Assembly (NCBI GenBank): GCA_022763315.1
Contig: JALEHA010000256.1
Coordinates: 1 to 43,157 of the forward strand
Length of the DNA stretch: 43,157 bases
Reading direction: 5' to 3'
DNA from: Algiphilus sp.
Lineage (GTDB): Bacteria; Pseudomonadota; Gammaproteobacteria; Nevskiales; Nevskiaceae
The position numbers and the translations under genes were made by a program. The notes under the pieces are model-generated. The model had not been told where the DNA came from, searched no databases, and worked only from the letters and a program-made list of their open reading frames with translations. Shown in pieces: positions 40,582 to 43,157 of this stretch. The first letter of the stretch is position 1. Each line of letters starts with the position of its first letter.

Positions 40582-43157
40582 TCAAACCGAAGCGACATGC
40601 GCGGTCGCGGCAGAATGGGCCGCGGCGATAACGGCCAACGCCATGCTGGCGTTATCGCCCTTTCGCATGATCAGCACTGGTATGCGGTGCGCACCGATCT
40701 CGATATCGACACTGCCATTGCCTTGCGCATCCAGCGTAGCGCGGGCGACACGCCAGTCTTGCGGCCGGCCCTGCAGGCCCGTTCCCAACGCCTTGGCGGC
40801 CGCTTCCTTGGCGCTCCACAAGGCGAGCACGGTTCCGGGGCTGTCGCTACCGGCAACCTGCAAATCGTCCGCCGTCAGCCCACCGTGCGCAACGTCACTG
40901 ATTGCAACACCGGCTTCCGGTTGGTAATCAATACCGGGCGCGATACCTGGCGGCGCAGCACACGCCACCGCGTGTCCGCCAGCGTGGGCAATGCTGATTG
41001 TCGGCGGCGGCCGCTCGCCGAGCAACGCGCACTGCAAGCGCGGCGCACCGCGTTCGTCGGCGACGATGCGGATATCCGCGCTGGCCAGTTCGATGCCGTA
41101 ATGCTCACTGATCCACAATCGCGCAGCCTCTTTCGCCGCAATGCGGCCCATGAGCCATTCGCCACGGCGCCGGCCCTTGTTCGGGAGCGCGTAGAAGTGC
41201 GCGCGCTCCTCCCGGCTAAGCGCCAGATGCGCCAGCATGTTTTTCCAGATACCGCCGCCGCCTTCCAGGAAATTGCCTTCGAGTACCGGGATCTCACGCA
41301 GTACCCAGCCCTCCGGCGCGGGCATGGCCACACTTTCGGAAAGCATCCGCGTCGACGGCGACAAACGGTAGGCAAACAAGCGTTGCGGCACCGCGAAGGT
41401 ACGACTTTGCCACGCCTCTACACGCGCGTAGAGCGTGCCGTCTGGGAGGATCAGGTCAAACTGAGCGCTGAGCGATTGCGCATCGCTCAAGCCGATGCGC
41501 CCGCGCCCCGTGATCGCTGTGCCCGGCGCCGGCGGCGGTCCAAAGACCTGAAAGGCGCCGACACGGAACGGGAAACAGTTGTTGCGCCAGCCGTAGTGCT
41601 CGCTCAGCCAGTAGCCCGCAAGCTGACCGGCGGCATCCAGCAGCGCCGCGTCAAAGCAGAAGCGCGGCGCCGCGGTATGCGAAAAGTAGTCATCCGTGGG
41701 CAGGCACGTCATCTGCGCTTCAATCGCCTCGGGGGCCCAGCGCAGCAGCTTCTGCACCCCGCGCAGGCGCGGCCCGTGGAACATGCCGTGCGTATACAAC
41801 TGACCTTCCGGATTTGCCACGGCGGGCCATTCCGCACTGCCAGACCACGTGATCGGCGTAGGTGATGGCGCATAGGCCTCGGCAAACCGCACGCGCGCCT
41901 CGAAAACCAGCACGCCACCGGCCGGACCATCGGCAGCGTCAAGGTACACGCGCCCGTAGGCGCTGTCGTCCGACTCACGCTGAACCGTGACACGCAAGGA
42001 AAGCTGACCGTCGTCAAGCGTGAGCCAGCGATGCCCGCGCGATTCCTCCATGCCGGTGATTACGCGGTCAGCCCCCATCAGTTCTGCGGCCGCCTCCGCC
42101 ACCAGCTCCATCGAGAAGGTGAAGGGCATGACCGGGATCGGCAACAAAGACGGATCGCGCTGGCTCGGCGGATCGCCGAAGGTGTGGTCCCGCAGGAACA
42201 AATCATGGTTGATGTCCAGCGTTCGCTGGACCTCCAAATTTTGCACATCCCGCGAGACAATCCGGCCTAGGAGTGGCCGCGTATCCACCGCCGCCGGGAC
42301 CGGTGGCGCGCCGCTTCCGGGTCCCGGCAGCGTACCGCCGGTGGCGGCGGCCCATACGCGCTGCTGGTTCTCCAGAAAGGTCTGCATCAGCGCGAAGTGG
42401 CTCCGCACCCATGCTCCCCGCGGGTCCTCGGCCGTGCTGGGCTGCGCCGGCGCGGCCATCGGCGCAGCGTCAGACACGTCGCGCGCGGGTGCCTCGGCAG
42501 GCGCCGGCGACGCGCTCGGACTGCGCGGCAGCGCCGCTGCCGGCGCATCATCTGCCTCGGCGGGGGGTGCCACTGGCACCTCGGGTTGCGGCAGCGCGGG
42601 CAGCATGTCCGGCGTCAGCTGGACCTGCGGGATCTGCAGATTCAGGTGCATGCGCGGCTTGGCTTTCACCGAGGGCGCATCAAGATCCGCAGCCTCTATC
42701 GCGCGATGTGCGAACACGGCGCTTGGCGTGGCCAGCGCGCCCAAGGCCCAAAGTTGGGCCAGCGCGTTGTGATACTGCTTGACGTCCGGCTGGCGGCGAC
42801 TGTTGGTGGCTACCGCGGCGACGTCGTCGCGGCCCGCCAGAATATCCCCGATGAAGGCGCTGAGGTTGGCACTCGGCCCGACCTCGACGAACACCCGTAC
42901 GCCGTCTTCGTAGAGGCGTTCAATCGTCTCGACAAAGCGCACGCGCCGCGACCATTGACCGCAGGCGGTATCGCGGATCGCATCGGGCTCGGTCGGAAAC
43001 GGGGCGGCCGTGCTGCAGCTATACAGCGACACGTCACCCGGCCCCATGTCCAGTTCGGCGTAGAAGGCGCGGAAGGCCGCTTCCACCGGCGCGAACCAGT
43101 GCGTGTGGTAAGCGCGGCCGAAGGGAAGTTCCGAGCAGATGCCGCCCGCCGCGCTCA
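40582..43157 (-). CDS. Type I polyketide/fatty-acid synthase, C-terminal part: acyltransferase end, dehydratase, phosphopantetheinyl transferase
   Basis: 857 residues are visible and the 5' end is off the window. The frame continues upstream of a GTG at 43086, which is not a start: GRAYHTHWFAP, the acyltransferase active-site His segment, crosses it. Visible residues 1-120 are the AT end (LYSCSTAAPFP, FVEVGPSANLSAFI); 165-280 a Pro/Ala-rich linker with HFALMQTFLENQQRVW; 290-560 a double-hotdog dehydratase (catalytic-type His324 in LRDHTFG and Asp507 in LLDAAGQ); 620-857 an Sfp-type transferase (PGID at 743, WSAKEAAAKAL at 780-790). No carrier domain is visible. The architecture recalls PUFA/heterocyst-glycolipid-type synthases. 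The ketosynthase should lie just outside. Confidence 0.9.
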   Translation of the reverse strand, partial: SAAGGICSELPFGRAYHTHWFAPVEAAFRAFYAELDMGPGDVSLYSCSTAAPFPTEPDAIRDTACGQWSRRVRFVETIERLYEDGVRVFVEVGPSANLSAFIGDILAGRDDVAAVATNSRRQPDVKQYHNALAQLWALGALATPSAVFAHRAIEAADLDAPSVKAKPRMHLNLQIPQVQLTPDMLPALPQPEVPVAPPAEADDAPAAALPRSPSASPAPAEAPARDVSDAAPMAAPAQPSTAEDPRGAWVRSHFALMQTFLENQQRVWAAATGGTLPGPGSGAPPVPAAVDTRPLLGRIVSRDVQNLEVQRTLDINHDLFLRDHTFGDPPSQRDPSLLPIPVMPFTFSMELVAEAAAELMGADRVITGMEESRGHRWLTLDDGQLSLRVTVQRESDDSAYGRVYLDAADGPAGGVLVFEARVRFAEAYAPSPTPITWSGSAEWPAVANPEGQLYTHGMFHGPRLRGVQKLLRWAPEAIEAQMTCLPTDDYFSHTAAPRFCFDAALLDAAGQLAGYWLSEHYGWRNNCFPFRVGAFQVFGPPPAPGTAITGRGRIGLSDAQSLSAQFDLILPDGTLYARVEAWQSRTFAVPQRLFAYRLSPSTRMLSESVAMPAPEGWVLREIPVLEGNFLEGGGGIWKNMLAHLALSREERAHFYALPNKGRRRGEWLMGRIAAKEAARLWISEHYGIELASADIRIVADERGAPRLQCALLGERPPPTISIAHAGGHAVACAAPPGIAPGIDYQPEAGVAISDVAHGGLTADDLQVAGSDSPGTVLALWSAKEAAAKALGTGLQGRPQDWRVARATLDAQGNGSVDIEIGAHRIPVLIMRKGDNASMALAVIAAAHSAATAHVASV

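Noticed and set aside
43084..43086. GTG as the start codon of the synthase gene
   Set aside because: The same frame upstream encodes the acyltransferase motif GRAYHTHWFAP up to the window edge, so the gene continues beyond the window.

Overview
The window reads as a contiguous chromosomal segment of a high-GC (about two thirds G+C by eye) gammaproteobacterium. The core gene orders purM-purN-DUF3108, perM-hda, hemA-prfA-prmC and TPR lipoprotein-lolB-ispE-tRNA-Gln-prs-rplY-pth-ychF are typical of Gammaproteobacteria. Combined with the NUDIX/MBL fusion and the accessory genes, they suggest the Nevskiales/Xanthomonadales side of the class. That placement is inferred from gene order and protein character; no phylogeny was run.

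Positions 1-23626 are mostly housekeeping. They hold the end of hslR (Hsp15), a NUDIX plus metallo-beta-lactamase fusion, a leftward purM-purN-DUF3108 operon, a rightward perM-hda pair, and a leftward group of a beta-barrel protein, wrbA and a DUF2069 membrane protein. Next comes a long leftward array: hemA, prfA, prmC, a JAMM peptidase, proS, a lytic transglycosylase and a penicillin-acylase-type Ntn hydrolase. It is followed by a rightward array: TPR lipoprotein, lolB, ispE, tRNA-Gln(UUG), prs, rplY (long CTC form), pth and ychF. Hairpins lie before prs and before rplY.

Positions 23724-43157 are accessory and form two converging arrays whose coding ends are 18 bp apart. The rightward array (23724-33383) encodes a cyclopropane-fatty-acid-synthase-like methyltransferase, a TolC-type outer-membrane factor, a 769-residue fusion of a catalytically dead M50/S2P-like membrane domain with a HlyD adaptor, a BNR-like beta-propeller, an unrecognised protein, and a double-length family III CoA-transferase. 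Its last four genes overlap by 4 bases each. The leftward array (43157-33402) encodes the C-terminal part of a type I polyketide/fatty-acid synthase (AT end, dehydratase, fused phosphopantetheinyl transferase), an alkaline-phosphatase-superfamily hydrolase, a discrete acyl carrier protein, an alpha/beta hydrolase, two PHB-depolymerase/feruloyl-esterase-like proteins, a SAM methyltransferase and a hexapeptide acetyltransferase.

Together the two arrays look like a lipid- or polyketide-type biosynthesis locus facing a possible CoA-transfer and export locus. Whether they act together is inference. Coding density is very high and no gene-free stretch exceeds 300 bases; the longest is 7800-7967. 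I saw no insertion sequence, prophage gene, CRISPR array, rRNA or origin.
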